Positions 24,401-39,067 of a stretch of 64,000 nt of DNA are shown here, one piece after another. Where the stretch lies: positions 10,534,001 through 10,598,000 of the forward strand of contig NC_091017.1 in NCBI RefSeq assembly GCF_041296385.1, given 5' to 3'. Position numbers and translations under genes: made by a program. The notes under the pieces are model-generated. The model had not been told where the DNA came from. It did no database searches and worked only from the letters and a program-made list of their open reading frames with translations. This stretch comes from Aphelocoma coerulescens. Taxonomy: Eukaryota; Chordata; Aves; Passeriformes; Corvidae. The number at the start of each line of letters is the position of its first letter. Positions within the stretch are counted from its first letter, which is position 1.

Positions 24401-27334
24401 ACAAAAATGAGGTTTTATTCACTTCACTATGATTTATTACCTTATGTTGCATTATGTTACAAAATGTCACATGAGCTTTGCTCCAGTGCACAAGACATTG
24501 CAAGTTAAAATTTGATTTGACACCTGTGCAATGAATGTGAAAGACAAGTCTTCCTAAGTCAGTAGTGTATATTAAAAGAACATTTCCGTCACAATGAACG
24601 ACAAAACCAAGGAGCATTCATCTCTCCATCTTGCTTCTCTCCTCCTGCTTCTTTCTTTCTCTCTCCCTTTCTCTTCCTCCATCCCTCTTCAACAAGCTTG
24701 TTTCCCAAAGTAAAACTAGTATTTCCATCTATTGCAGCATGAGTACAGATTGAATGAGGAGTATCCTTGTAGGCAAATGAGTGTTGCCATTTTATACTCA
24801 CTTTTGGGCCCAAAAAGCTAATCAAAGGTCAATATGATAGTGTTCTTTGGAGTGGGTGGAAGAAAGCTGACATTTCAGTCCACTTTTTTGCATAGAGAAC
24901 CATATTACAGAACTCATCACAAATTAATGCTGTATTTGTCCAATCTACTATCCCATCAGTCATGTTTATACCTGATGTTCTTTTCAGAACTGAGGGACAT
25001 CAGAGGCTGACTTACTTGAAGAGATACTAAAGGCAGAAAAGACTATTGGACTATCAAAAATATGGCCTCTGCATCACAGTCTTCTTAGTTAAGACCAAAT
25101 ACGTTAGGCACATTTTTTGATCTGTGGAATATTAAACAGTGTATCTCAGACATCAGCTATGTAGTTCACATGAAAAGGCAGTCAAAAATGGGGTCAGGAA
25201 TCCTGGCAGAAAAATCAGAAAAGCAAAAAGTCCACGTGATGTTATCAATCCTGACCTCCACAAAATCTATATCTTAACTATGTACATGTATATTAAGCCT
25301 TTTAGTACTTCCTGCTGAAGATACCCTGGCTCAACAGTATCTGTTCCTATCAGAGTACTGCCCCTTCTGTGCAGTGTCCACCACAAGCTGTCTCAAAGGC
25401 CACTCTGTTACCTCAGAGATGTCCAGAAGTCTTTTGGTAAAGGTAATAGATGTACCAGGAAAAAGTATTTTCCTGCCCCAACAAATAGCCAGTCAAAGCC
25501 CTGGAACAAAAGACCAGGATTCGGAAGAAAGAATAAACAGAGAAATTTAGGTCAGAGCCCTGACCTATAATTTTCACTTTTTCAACTTGCTTGAAAAAAA
25601 GATCTGATGGGTCATTAAAATACATCAAAATATCAAAATCTATACACCTGCTGATGGGAGAGACAGTTTTTTGAAAAGTGAGTTTAAAATTAGGTTTTAC
25701 TTTATCATCAATCATTGTAACAAAGGGCAGGGGATCATGTTTTCTGCCACGAGTAAATTTCCAAGGTAGTTTTGCAATGCAGCATTGTGTATATAAATCG
25801 TGAGTTAAACCCATATATGTTCCATGCATGGTAAGTACCTAGATACTGTCTCTTTCTGCACCAATAAAACTTTTATCCCTCAAAGATTTACCAGGTGAAA
25901 AAGAGAAATACGCATGTCTTACAGTTTGCTAGATCTCTATTATAAACAAATACCTGTAATACATCAGTGGACACTTTTGAATTTTTTTGAGGAATAGTTA
26001 ATATGGCACAGTATACAATGGAAATTCCATTGTTTGATCATTTTAATGCATTTGTCATTTTGTTTAGTTATTGCCTTGTAAAGTATGAAGTAAAATGTCT
26101 CTAATTGATAGCTGTTTACCCAAAACTGCCTTTAAGAGCAATACATATGCTTCAGCCAAAAGAGGGTTTGAGCATTACGTATGTTTGGGAGAAGAGGCAC
26201 CAGTCAGGACTGTAACACATTTCTTTCCCACTGCACCTAAGCCAGCAAATGTAATGTTGTGTGGCCCTGTTCCACTTTGTCACAAAGCCACCCACACCCA
26301 GCTGTAGGTCCTGTTGTGTACAACAGATACAACCACTCATTTCCTAAGGCATAATTTTTTTTTTTCTTATCATCCCTGCAACTGAAATACATATAATGCA
26401 GACAGCCAAAGGCTTCAGAGAACAGCGGCCATAACCTTTGGTTCATGCAAAGTGGAACTCAAGGAATAAAGGTGCTCTTCCACCTCCTGTCCCCGAGTGG
26501 TGCAGCCACCATGGGGCTGAGGTGGTCACTACTGCAGACAGAAACCTCGGACCTCTTTCATCCCCACAGGGAAAGCACCAGCAAGATCTGTGCTCTCAGC
26601 CCAAGGTATGGTAATCAGTCCCTACAAGGTGGTGCACTGGCATTGGATTTCCAACATCTGGTTTTATTCCAGATGTTAGCAAACTCATACACCACATGCA
26701 CTGGAGTTTGAAATACTTTACATGAATAAATTTGAAAGGGTTTCTGTGTCTTAAACTGCTGCTACTCTGCTTTGACAAATGTGTTGTTCTTGTACCCTGC
26801 AACACACTATCTAAGATGTGATGATACTTTCAAGGCCACTCTTTATAAAGAGCAGAGAGAAGCAGCTGCATTTGAGATACTTTTCCTTGCAGGAGTTGGG
26901 TTTCTGTAAAATAAAACATTTGAAGTTTGGTGTAGATGTGAATTTAGTCAGGGCTGCAATACATAGTCTGTCAAATTACTGGCTCAACCCAAGCTTTTAA
27001 TGGAACTGTAACATCCTCCGTTACTCCTGGGAGTTTCAGAAAGGAGCATAATTGGTGTTTCCAGTGTCTTTTTACCAGAAAAAGCACGTGTTCAATCTTC
27101 CATTGACAGCCTAAGCCAAATAATCCAGATCCGCTCACTTACCTACTTCCAGCAGCTGCTAGTGACTAACATGCTCCAAGGATGCTGGGGTCTCTCAAGA
27201 AGGAAACAGGTCAATCATTTTCAGCACAGCCAGAGTTCAGCCATGTGCAGCCATGGTAGAGCCAGAGGTAACTCCAGAGTTTTTAAGATGCTTTTGCCTT
27301 CTTTGCAGATATGGTGCTAGTGGATCTGCCAGCT
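21441..27334. other. Intergenic DNA upstream of PCDH18
   Basis: AT-rich, no exon, RNA gene or repeat family recognised. It includes a C/T-rich run at about 24619-24690. A 138-codon minus-strand open frame at 25413-25829 has no resemblance I recognise. This is where proximal enhancers would be expected, but none can be proven. Confidence 0.55.
24619..24690. repeat. CT-rich low-complexity tract
   Basis: About 70 bases of nearly pure pyrimidine with CTTT/CTCT repeats on the plus strand. Confidence 0.7.
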
Positions 27335-27403
27335 TTAGATTGATGGGTGGACTTAATGGTATTAGAGGCCCTTTCCAACCGTAATGATTTTATGATTTTG
27401 ATG
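27335..27403 (+). mobile_element. CR1 3'-tail fragment
   Basis: GGTGGACTTAATGG, then GAGGCCCTTTCCAACC, and degenerate octamers (ATGATTTTATGATTTTG) match the last ~70 bp of CR1 in plus orientation. It is an old copy with several substitutions. Confidence 0.7.
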
Positions 27404-29069
27404 CTGAGGTTGACAGGGAACCAACCCAATGCCCAGAAAGGTTTTGATCAGCTTCAGAGTTAGTTAAAAATGTCTTGAAGAGAGTGAGCCCCACAGGACT
27501 GCAAAGCTGGACACAACATTTTGCGACAAGAAAGGACATTTCATCAGATTTCTCCAGAAACATCTGCTGTTGGGCAAATATTTCCTGGAAGGATCTAAAC
27601 CTCTCTCTACTGCAGAATTTAGGAAGCTTGCATTAAAAAGGATTGTCTATAAGGAACCCATAGTGGCCATTCTCACTTCAAAAAACCTCAGGTACAATCC
27701 ACTACCCAGCCTGCTTTGTGAATAAGGAACAAATATGTTGTCTATTTTATTTTGCAGTAAATATTTATACAGTACTCCACATGGGTATCTGCATTTTTTT
27801 TCTTCTTGATTTTTCTGGGAAAAAAAGAGGAAAAACATTCTCCCTGCTCCAGTGTAATGGGAAAACATGTGAAAATTTAAACCTGCTGTAGGAAGCAGAC
27901 ACAGTGGGAGCTGTAATGGGAAAAAGGCAGGCATGCTTTTTCAGCAGAATATGTAACATATACCGAACATCTGGCTTCCCAAGTAAGTGGTTAACAGTGT
28001 GCAATGAAAATGTTTCTCTATAAAGAATCAGATGTTCCTTTTTTTTTTGTTCAATAGCTGCAGTATGATAAAACTAGTGCCATAAAGTCATTGCAAGAGA
28101 CAGCAAACAACTTTGTTATCAATAGGCGTTTTTTTTCCCTCCTTCTTTTTTTAACAATGGCTCTAGCAGGTGGCATGTGGCTGAGACTGGGTCTATCACT
28201 ATCTCCAGGGTGCCAAGACATCCCTCAGAGTTTCTGTGGGAGGAATTTGTTGGTGGGATTTGGATTGTAAAGGCACGTGAGCATCTGCTGCCTGCTTGGT
28301 CTCATTACCATTGACACAATTAGCTCCTGCAGCTCTTGGCCAGGCAGCCAGAGCAAGGACTCAATTTTCTTGCCTCCCTGACAATGCTCATTATCATTCA
28401 TCTGAACCTGTGGGTTCCTCTGCCTCTGAGTCTGGGCAGGGGGCTGTGAAAACAAATCACACAGAGGAACACTCAGGGAAGGAAGAGCAAATTGAGATAA
28501 TAGCTACAAACAGCCTAAAATCAACAGCCTTGTAGACAGCACTGGTGATAAACTTTCATTATTCATAGTAGTTGCTCTTTTCCCTTCTGTGTAGGTTACT
28601 TCATTCCTGAAAACCACATTCTATGGATCTGTGCTAATGTATGCTTTCTGTAAGTAGCTCATAACCTTTTAATGTGATTCAGGAGTATTGTGTGTAATAA
28701 CGTCACTATTGCCCTTCTATATTCCCAACCACTTGCTAAGTTCTGACAAACTCTTTTCTTTTTTTTTTTTTTTAAAGATATGCAGAAAAAGTCCATTTCC
28801 TACCTTTGAGTTAATTTGGAAACAAGACTAAAAAGTAGTATTTTTGCTCCTTATGGAAAGTAGGACCTTCTGTTTATTCACATTGTCCTCTGGCAGCCAC
28901 AGTCTAAACAAAATGTTAACTCACATCTGCAGATAAAGGCTTCACATTCCTCTAAGTGTCCTCACCCCACATAAAACTGCAATTATTCTTTACATTTCCT
29001 TATAGTAGAAGCTGCATAATTCCTCCCTGCTGGCTTTATGTCCTTTTATTGCTACAAAAAATCCTTTGC

Positions 29070-29079
29070 CCATAAATGG
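29070..29079. promoter_or_regulatory. Perfect CArG box
   Basis: CCATAAATGG fits CC(A/T)6GG, the SRF-binding consensus. Such 10-mers occur by chance in AT-rich DNA, so use is uncertain. Confidence 0.3.
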
Positions 29080-32000
29080 AAGATTAGAAAAGTCACACAT
29101 TTTTCAAATAAATCACTTGTCTAAAAAGCAGCGAGGAGGGGAAGGAGGAAGAGGGAGAGATTTTAAACCAATCTATTGCCTGGATATACGTCAAGGATTT
29201 CTGTCTATGAACAAAGAAAACAGAAGGGCTTCAAGGTCTGAATCTGCAATAATCGTGTAGTTTTCAGACGTTGCATAGCTAGTGATTTGTGACCTTGCTG
29301 GAGAATATTAGATTAAAGCAGAAATACTTTTACCACAACACGTCTTTCCTGAGACGCAGCCTTTACTAGTCTTTGTAACACAGGAGAATGGAAAACATCA
29401 CAGAGAGCTAGAGAGGAGGCAGGGGCATGACATTTGCTTTCAGATGTTTTTAAAACTCAAGGAAGTGTTATTGTTTTCATAAATCATTACTAGAGGTTTA
29501 TTTTCCTCCCCCGTTGCTGTCTTGTTAGAGAAAACTTAAGATGGGCATTGGCTTTGCTCAGGGCTAAAAAGAAATAAATGGGAGCATTTTAATGAGTTTT
29601 CCAAAATGATGACTGTCACAGTTTTAATCCCAAGTTCCGGGCAGTACAGAAATTGTGCAAGCCTGGAGCACTGAGGAGAAGAGGGACAAGGCCATCTCCC
29701 CCACTGATGATGTCCAGAGCCTATGCTTGTTTGCAGAACAGCCCCAGTTCCCCAGGCTTTGTCATGGAAATGTGAATCCTGAAAGAAAAGTCTATTATGT
29801 CAAATTACAGCTTATATTATAGGGTTTTAAGTAATTGTTTGCTGACTGTTGTCATGCACATGTGGTTTGTTGGAAGATGATGTAATCATTGTGGCAAATT
29901 TCCACCAGCAAGAATCAGCCAGGGTGAACTCTGAAATCAGCTGCTGTGAGGGTTCACATCATGCAATTACTGGGTGAAAGACCACCATGGACACCCTTCA
30001 AAGTTAATTTACACAGATCCATTTTAGAAGTAGAGCATTATGTCTCAACTGTATGAAATGTATTGTGGACATATTCGCATTCAATAAATTCATTAAAAGC
30101 ACATTAGTTCAAATGAAAGAGCTCTGTTCCTTTCGCACTATAAAGTTTAACATCTTTATGGCCAGCAAAAGATATAAAGTGTATAGAAAATATAGCAAAA
30201 GTATGGGCTGGATTTTTCTGGAATCATTTGAATAAAGTTTTCCTCTATCAGAAAGATTTTTGTTTCAATCAGACATCAATTAAAATAAATATGTAAGACT
30301 GTTCCAAAATAACCTTAACTTACTGGAATGCATTCTCTCACCAGGCTGTATAAATATGGGTACACCCACTTTTTTTCCTCAATTCTATGGTCCAAAACAT
30401 CTGTGTCAGATCTTGGAACGCTTCAATATGATGTAATGAGGCAGCTGGCATTTCTTTTTCATAAATTCACTATACCAATAAAGAATAATACTGTGGTGAC
30501 TGGAAATAAGCATAAACTGAAATATTTGCTTTCCAAATATATCTGTGTGGACTTTTTGTTGAAATAAATTGTGTTATATATATTTGTATTTCTATGTATT
30601 TATGTATATATAACATTTTAGAGAAATAAGTGCAGTAAAAATAACTTGAACTGTATCTTAATAACCTGCCTTTACAGTTTTCAAGTATTTATAATTGTTG
30701 TTCATGGGGGCTTTTCCTTAGGACAACCATGTTCTTAGGATATTGGTCTCCTGTTTTGTACTTCTGTAGACTTCTATCACAAAATGAAGCTACAAAGGAA
30801 ATGCAGAATAAATCTAGCATGCCCAGTATGACATATGGACAATTTCCATTAAAGAAGTTCAATAAATAGATAAAAAGGGGAAATTGGTAAAATAAATTAT
30901 AGAGTCTAAGTGGATTTCCTCTATTACTATCAGGATTAAGTGTTACACAAGTTAAGCTCCACTATAAAGATTAGTATTATTGCTAGGAGCTGTTCTTCCA
31001 GCCCTACTATGTTGTTTAAACACTGATTTTTTAAATATATTTTTATATCTTCTATAATATAGTTCAAGTATTATTTTTTTAGTTCCTTAGTAAAGAAATG
31101 GTTAAATGGTTAACAATAAAAATCCCTCACAATTTGTCACTTAAATTCTAAAAGCTATAAACCAAGTGATAAATGTACAAGCGTATTTTTAGAAAACCTC
31201 AGTGTTTTTGACAAGTTTGAGGGGGTTTGTTGTTACCTTTGGTTTATGATCACTTTAGACAAAACCCTTGCACTGATTTTAAACCAGTTAAGTAATATGC
31301 AACCTGCCATACATGCTATATAAGCCATCAGCATATATTTCCCCAGGCCTGTTTGAAAAGTAAACCTGGGTGCTTTCTTTTTCAGCTGTGCAAACCTTTA
31401 TCTTAAACAATTATTATTTTTCATTAGGGATCACATCAGCTCATGTAGAGATGTCAAAGAACCTTTTCCTAAGAAGGCTTTAACACCAGCTTTCATTTAT
31501 GACTAATGAAGATAAACTCCAAAGTCTATGTTGATCTGAGCATGAGAAAGATGGAGTCTGTTGACTCAGATACCTACATGCCCCAATGAATTATAATTTC
31601 AGCCAAAGTGTATATCACTGAATCCTGATGAAGTTTAAAGGTAGCTCCTAGATCATATAGATGTCTCATACCTGCAGCCAATAACATTTTAAAAGTATAG
31701 CTTTGGAAGTTATAGTTTATACATCTTCTTAACTAAGTTCACATCTGATATCCTCTCGGGTAAAGCAGCATTCAAGCACAAAAACAGTTGATTTGGTAGT
31801 TATCCAGCAAGGTTCTGATCCCTAACTAGTACTTGAGAAGACATTATTCTCAGAGGTACTCCTTAAACTTCACTGCAGTTCATTAGTGCCTGATGGCTTG
31901 GGATGATTTGAGTTCGTTGTGCCATTAGGGACCTCACTGGAAGTGAGTCCCATTCTTTGACTTTGGTCTGACTTCAGAGGTAAAGGGCCATCTCCTCAGT

Positions 32001-34543
32001 TACATGGAGTAAAATTAAAAACCTGGAGGCCACAGAAGGAGCAACTGTGTTTCTGGTTTCCCTGTATTGTATACATTAACAGAATGTCTGAATACTTGAA
32101 TACCTGAATGTCTCTAAAGTCCACCTCCCCAAATATCTGCTACTGGGCCAAATTCTGCTATCACCAGGGAGCAGGCCAGGTCTCTCCTTTTGACAGGATT
32201 AAAAGACGGAGATAAAATCTCTTTCACTGGATGACTTCTCATGTGGGCCAATTCAATTTCTCTTTTGCCATAAACAAGTTTAACTGAACAGATCTCCCTT
32301 TTTTATAAATTAATTAATTTCCTTGAAAGACAAAAGATGTGTTGGCACTGTAGAAGCAATAATACACCTGAAAGAATATATCTTTTTATAGAAACAAAAA
32401 AGGAAAAAAACCCTGAACCTATGTAAGCCCTACCATGAAAAAGAGACCAAACAGTCTGACCTCTGTTCTCAACTGAGGGAGAGCCATAGTCTACTGATTC
32501 ACACACTGATGAACTGAGAAGGACACTTTGGAGACATTTCCCTTCAAAAATTACTGGCCCTGATCTCTGTTACTAGGTTTAATTTATGGTGCCCCAAAAA
32601 CACAACAGTGAAAGGGTTACTTTTTAATAGACATGCCACAATGGAAGAATTGTGAAATGAGTTCCATGGAGATGAGAGCCCTGGAGGTTGTTAGGTTTGT
32701 CATGGTATGTATACACAAATAGTGAGAGAGAGAGGGGAGAGGGAAAGAGCTCTTCTCTGACATCTCATCATTAGAATTTTGTAGGGCAACTAGCCTACTG
32801 TAAAATCAATTTGCAAAATTGAATAATTTTATCATGAAAGCCTGGTGCACTTCAAATCAAATGCCCACGCTGCATATTTAAAGCAAGAATCATGACTACC
32901 GCAAGAGGAAAAAAAGTAAAAATCAGTCTTGAACTAAAGACATTACATAAATTTACATATGAATCCAATAAAGCCAGCCTGACTTTGTTAACAGAGAAGT
33001 CCTATTATGTTATCTTTGTCCCATTCTTCCTAATAAAAATTCACCCAATCAGTTACTTTTTGTTGAAAACTGAAGAAACTACTGCTTTATAGCAGTTTTC
33101 AGTTCTCAGGCTCCCAGTTGGTTCATCTACCTTACTACATGGCTGACCCTGTGTTATTATGCAAAATTGCTCTCTCAGTATTCTTACCGCTTATTACAAT
33201 AGTAAGGGACTGACAAAAATATCAAAGCCTGCAAACATACAGCCCTAAAGTTTTCCCTCAGTCCTAAGTCTGTTCCTAGATGGGGCCTTGCTTCTGAATG
33301 CTGTGTGCTATAAATGCAAGTAGATATGATCTGAGATAGCTCCCAAAATTGATGGTTGAGTCAGTTGTTTCAATTTTATCAACTTAATACTTAGGTGCCT
33401 GGTGAACTTAGTTGCCATTAAATGATCACAGAAAATTATCCTTAAAATACCTGTTTCTCTAACTAATCAAACTGAGAAAGAAATAGGATTAAATTCCTTT
33501 GTTTGTTTTATTGTTTGTGCTGGTTAAAGAGGCCCTAAGACGGAATATCTTTCACCATTTATTAGACTTTTCCTTCCATCCAGTCTGAATTTTTGCATGT
33601 CCATTTAAGTGCAAAAAATTCAGACCATTCCCTTAACCAATCCCTTTTGCTAAATTACTTCAGTGAATGACAGCCTGTTACAGGACTTACAGGGTTGTTA
33701 TGGTACACAAATGCTATGAGCAGTAACAAAGACTATTCACAAAGCTAGGTATGGACATCTAACTTGAATGGAAAATCTCTAGGAAAAGTACATACATCAG
33801 TCTTTTCTTTGAGATTTAAGGAAAAAAAAATTCCTTTTCCCATGATTATCACTGTATTTGATCTAGATGCCTTAAGTGATTTTTTATCAGAGGAGCTGCT
33901 TTTGCTGCTGCTCTACTGGTCATTGTGACGTGTTTTCTGAGTCATAAAAGTAGTTTATATATGTGTAGATATATGTGCACACACTTAAGTACATTCTTGA
34001 CTGTGCCAACAGAACTACATTCATTCAAAGTGGGTGCCACACTTGGGGCTTCCTCCCTTTAAATTTTTTTGGTACAAAGAGGAATAGATCCTTTGTTTAA
34101 AAAGGGTGATTTCCATGTAGGACTTTATCAAGTCTAAAACTTTGATTTTGGCACCACATTTCATGGGAAGTGCAGAAAGAATGGACAACTGCAGTGCTGT
34201 TGTGTCTTTACAGCTACACAGGGAATTTGCCATGCTCTGAATTTGATTCCTTTTTCAGGGCCAGGTGACAGGTAAATATAGTCCTCAGAGTAGGAACAAA
34301 ACACAACACACAAGACATAACAAAGGTACTGAGAAGGGATGTCAAGTTTCATGGCCTTGCACACAGGAGCAGGGCAGTTCCCCTGATGACAAGGCTCGTA
34401 TGTGGGAGCCAGGACAGGTGGAGCTCATTAACTCCCATCCAAGTTACAAAGGTTTAAGCAAAAAAGACCAAGATTTGAGCAGTGAAACACTTAGGAAGAG
34501 CCCACAGGTCAAGAAAATATTTTGTTTGAAAGCTTTGTTTTGT

Positions 34544-34604
34544 GGGAAAGCAAAGGGAAAAAAAGGAAATGGAAAGGGAAGGAGAAGGTCAAGGGGAAAG
34601 AAAG
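34544..34604. repeat. Purine-rich low-complexity tract
   Basis: About 60 bases of nearly pure A/G on the plus strand with GGAAA/GGGAAAG units. Confidence 0.7.
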
Positions 34605-36315
34605 TTTATCCAGTCTAAATGTATTTTGTCAACAGTATGAAATTTTTCAAAAGATTAAAGAATCCACATGACTTGGAGGTGCAATCTAATATGAACAATG
34701 TCATATTTCTTGCACAGGGGCCTGCCTATGGCATATAAATTATGAGTAGAACGCATCAAGGTTCATCTTACTTTTGATGTTTCTATATGTGCATATATGT
34801 ATACAAAATAATAAAATATGTCTTTCTAGTGAGAGACATATCAGATCCTTAGATAGGAAGAGTAAAGTCATAAGGTTTGAGATATTGATAGAAGAACAGT
34901 TGCTTAAATGTTTTATTATGGAGTTTAGTTTTGTTCAGAAAATTTTACAACAATCATATTGGCATAAAAAAAAAATCAGACTTGATAAGTCAGCCTTTTT
35001 AAAAAGTATGTATCATTAAAATGGCCCTGAATCACTGGATTTAAGAGCAATAGAAAATCCAGACACAAGTTTTAATTAGAGCAAGTTAAGATCCAAATGG
35101 AAATAAATGCCACAGTGTGGAAATAACCTTAATGCCAAGACTGCTCAAAATCTGACTGAACCAAACAAGTACAAATGATCAGGAGAAAAGAGGGACATTC
35201 GATACTTAGCAGCAGTAGCCAGTTCCCATTTCTTTAGTACACGTAATGGTTCAACCTGGCAATGGGCAGTTATTTTATAAAGATTATACTGCTTAGAGAA
35301 AAAAATCATCAAACAGCCCAAAGCCTTCCTGGCCAGCCTGATGTTTATCTTTGGACTGACCCATTGGAGAAAACCCTGTTATTTAAATACCAGCTCAATC
35401 TTTGTACCTCAATTATAATAATTGATTACTTCTAAAATTTAAAGAGAGATTCTTGTCTTTCATTTATAAAGTTTTAGTTTTGTAAAAATCTATCATTTAT
35501 ACTCCAGGTCAATTCCAAGGAACATCATTATTATTCAAAACTAGCTCTCATGACAGTTTGTGCTGCCCAGGTACTCACAGCATCACAGTGGCACTTCCAT
35601 GGCCTTTTACAAAGTCTGCTTTTTTCCTACCTTTATTTTTGCAAAACCTAATAGAACATGACCCAATTTTTCGATGTACAGGAGTGTATTTAACCTCAAG
35701 GAATAAACTGCCTGAAATAAAAACACCCTGCACATCTCCTTGAAAAAACATGACTTCACTTGCACAGCCCAGCCAGGAACCCAGCTGGGCTCTGGTGGTG
35801 AAGAGGGATTCAAACATCTCTCCGTTTCAGACGTATGTAAGGACCCATTTACACAGGAGTCACATACCCATATTTTTACTATGATTTTGAGACTCACCTT
35901 TCCAATGACTCCTTACTGATCCAAAAGAAAGGTGTCTGACCTGAAAATCCACTTTGCTCCTATGTGGATGAGATGGATGGCAGATTAAAAAGCAATCATT
36001 TCCTCAGAGAAAAGTATACAGGGAATGGAGAACTTCTGAATTAGAAGATTTTCTTTTACACTCTAGGGAAAAAAAAACATTTATAAGAAAATTTTTAAAA
36101 ATATAATAGATATGAACAAAATGTAGGACTTAAAATACCTTTCTGGAACTGATTGCATTCAAAGTTCTTGCATTAAGTTGCAGTTTCTCCAATAAATCGG
36201 TAAGTATGTTCTTAAATCTTTGTGTTATATTGTGTTATGACACAACTTCTCAGTGAAATTTCACGCTGAATTATATTTATTATTGTGGAAAACAAACCCA
36301 AATGTCAATAGCAAT

Positions 36316-36354
36316 TGCAATAACAATAACAACAATAATAACAATAATAATAAT
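36316..36354. repeat. AAT/AAC trinucleotide microsatellite
   Basis: Interspersed AATAAC and AAT units in tandem with few interruptions. Confidence 0.85.
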
Positions 36355-39062
36355 ACATAATTTGTTTCCTTGTACTAGAACCATTATATCAAGGGGCCTG
36401 ATAATTACGATCATTTTAATTTTACTAATGCAAACTCCTGACACAGGTGCTTATCTGAATCTATCTGTTATTTCTGAACATTGCACACTCTTCATCACCT
36501 AAATTGCACTAATTTTTTGCTTCTGCAATTTTAAAGACTGGCTAGAAAGAAGATAATCCTTCTTTACCCTTTTTGTGGATATGCAAATATGAGTACATGT
36601 ATACACATACATATAATCAGCATTACACTTAAATTAATTTTTAATAGTTACATTTGCAAGTTACAATGAAGCCAATGAAATTACAATTGTTTTGAAAGTT
36701 AATTTTCATTTTTTTTAAAGGAACTCCAATTTTGTCATTGTAAAACAGAAGAAGTTGACATCTTTGTTTTCAAATGTTTACACCCAAATTTTCCCCAGAT
36801 ATCCCATCACTGTCTTCTAGCAGTCCCCAGCAACAGCATAGGGTTATAAAACAATTATGGAATGATGTGAACTCAATGGCAAATAAGGGCTATTTTCCTT
36901 GACATTTTTGTGCCTATATTTGTAGGTGGACAGGTTGAGTTTACTCATCCAGTCAGTTGAATGTCTGTGACAAAATCTATTCTGAATGTAAAAATTTTGT
37001 CTCTGTCAAAACTTCTGCATATGTATGTGTATATATATGTATGTACACCATTGCAAATGTGCTTTTTTTGCACACTGAGCTATATTCCATAAGGCCTTTC
37101 TGGTAGGAGCAGCCAGTTTATATTCAGTTTGGATTCAACTTCTTACAGATAGATGCATATTGGGACATCTTACAGGAAATTTTTCCTTGTTATTTCTTTT
37201 CTGTTAGGAAAAACAAAAAAAGTTCAGGCTAGAAAGGTGTACACTGCTCATGGAATTTGAAAGTTTATGAAAGGATGGAAGAAACTTCCTTTTGCATTCT
37301 GGACACAGTGGAAGAGCTGGTAAAAATTGTTTCAGTGGTAGCAATGTGTTGAATATCCAAAGCCACAGAGGGTCTGCTTATTCTATATACCTGCATACAT
37401 ACTTTCTATATAGGTACAACTGTCTCTTTCCTACAACTGGGTAAGAATATTGGGATATTGTCCTAGATTTGCAAATCAAATTGAATACACAGTTTAGTGT
37501 GCTTAAGTAACATCTCTGAAATGCTATTAAATAAAATAATTAAAATTTACATATAAAGTCTAGTTTTCAAGGGGGCATCTCTTAGTCTAGAAAACTGGTG
37601 TGAGATTTATAAATGCATGTGACCATTTTGTTAAGGAAACAGTCTTTGAAGCAGCAGTTTAGGACACCTAAGTATCAACAAAAAAATCACCCAATCCTTT
37701 CTAAAAATTTCAGAAGTATAAGCAAGTTTGTGTCTAATTACAAAGTCTTTACAACCTTTTATAGCAGCTTTGGGATGAAATTTGGATAAGGTCTTCAATT
37801 GCTAAGATGAAAACAATGAAAGCTGTCCATGCCACCAAAGTGATGGGCTCAGTTCTATTCAGGAGATGGGATTTCAGCTCACCAGCTGCTGTGTCCTTTT
37901 TAAGTATGAAGCAAGACCTTCACCCCTTCTCCTTCCCCTCTGATTGGCAGAGCAGTTCTCTGTTCACAGTCAGAGGAGCAAAAGGACAAGTGGGAAAGGG
38001 AGGGAAGGAAGAGGAGAGAGTGCATAGGAGAACCTTTCCAAGCACACACATCTCTCCTACAGCCTGTTTGACAGATCTCAGTGGAGAGTGCACTGTAGGA
38101 AGAAAAACATGTCACTGCTCTGAAACTGTCTTTTCTAATTCAGTGCATCCATGTATTGTTATAAATCAGTTTCCCAGCCACTGAGAGATACAGAGACAAG
38201 AGAGCAACTTTGACTGTTAGCTATCAACTCAGATAAGGAAAACTTTCAGCATTAAGCCGCCAGCGGATGAAAAAAGACTGAAAATATAAATTGATGCTGA
38301 ATGTTTTGCTTAGGAAAGGGTTCCTTCTACTCATGTTCTTATGCTCATAGGACTCAGACATTTACATTTATCCCTCTTCCAGGGTTTTAAAGGGGCTTCT
38401 ACAAGCATCTGGAATTCTTCATTACAAATTGCAGCCACTTAGTATTTCCATATCCTTAAATCCTATCACACTGTTGCTGACTGGCAAAGCTGTTGTACAG
38501 TCAAGGATCCAAGCATCATGCTTGATTTCAATTTATTACTATTTTATTAGAGGTCATCACAGAAGCATATTGATAACACTCTATACCTTACACTTGGGAG
38601 TCAGATTTCACCACCAAGTTCCTTGAAACCTATGTATACATACACACATTTCTGCAGGGACACTGGCAATTTTACTATAAACTTATGGTCAATAGAACAC
38701 TTGAATAAGAAATAGAGAGATAATAATATTCAAATCTCATTATTGGAACGATGTACTTATGTTAAATGTAAAAGCCAAGGATATTTTGAATGAATAGAGT
38801 GGAGCTTTTTGACTCTGAGAAATTCTTCCTTCTTGTATATACTTCACCACTGGGTGAAGTTAATGTGCCATTAACTCATGATTTTTCTGGATAAAGAGTC
38901 AGGAACGTTGAGAATATATATTATCCTCTAGCCTCAATTTGCCACAGTAAGCAAAAAGCTATCCATGAGCATCTCAGGAAAACAATAGACCCCATCTTCA
39001 TATTAGCATTTCTGCTTTGTTTGTCAGCAAAGATGTATTTTGCTGTCTAAGTCTCAGGGCAG

Positions 39063-39067
39063 ACATC
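39063..39067. repeat. 5' target-site duplication of LTR B (ACATC)
   Basis: ACATC is repeated exactly at 40225-40229, immediately outside the LTR ends. Confidence 0.85.

Larger units (their letters stand above)
27404..39067. other. Long intergenic stretch, unique-looking
   Basis: About 11.7 kb without recognisable genes or transposons. It holds an SRF-type CArG box (29070-29079), a purine-rich run (34544-34604), an AAT/AAC microsatellite (36316-36354) and AT-rich DNA throughout. Less AT-rich blocks near 28.2-28.5 kb and 37.9-38.1 kb stand out slightly. Confidence 0.55.
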
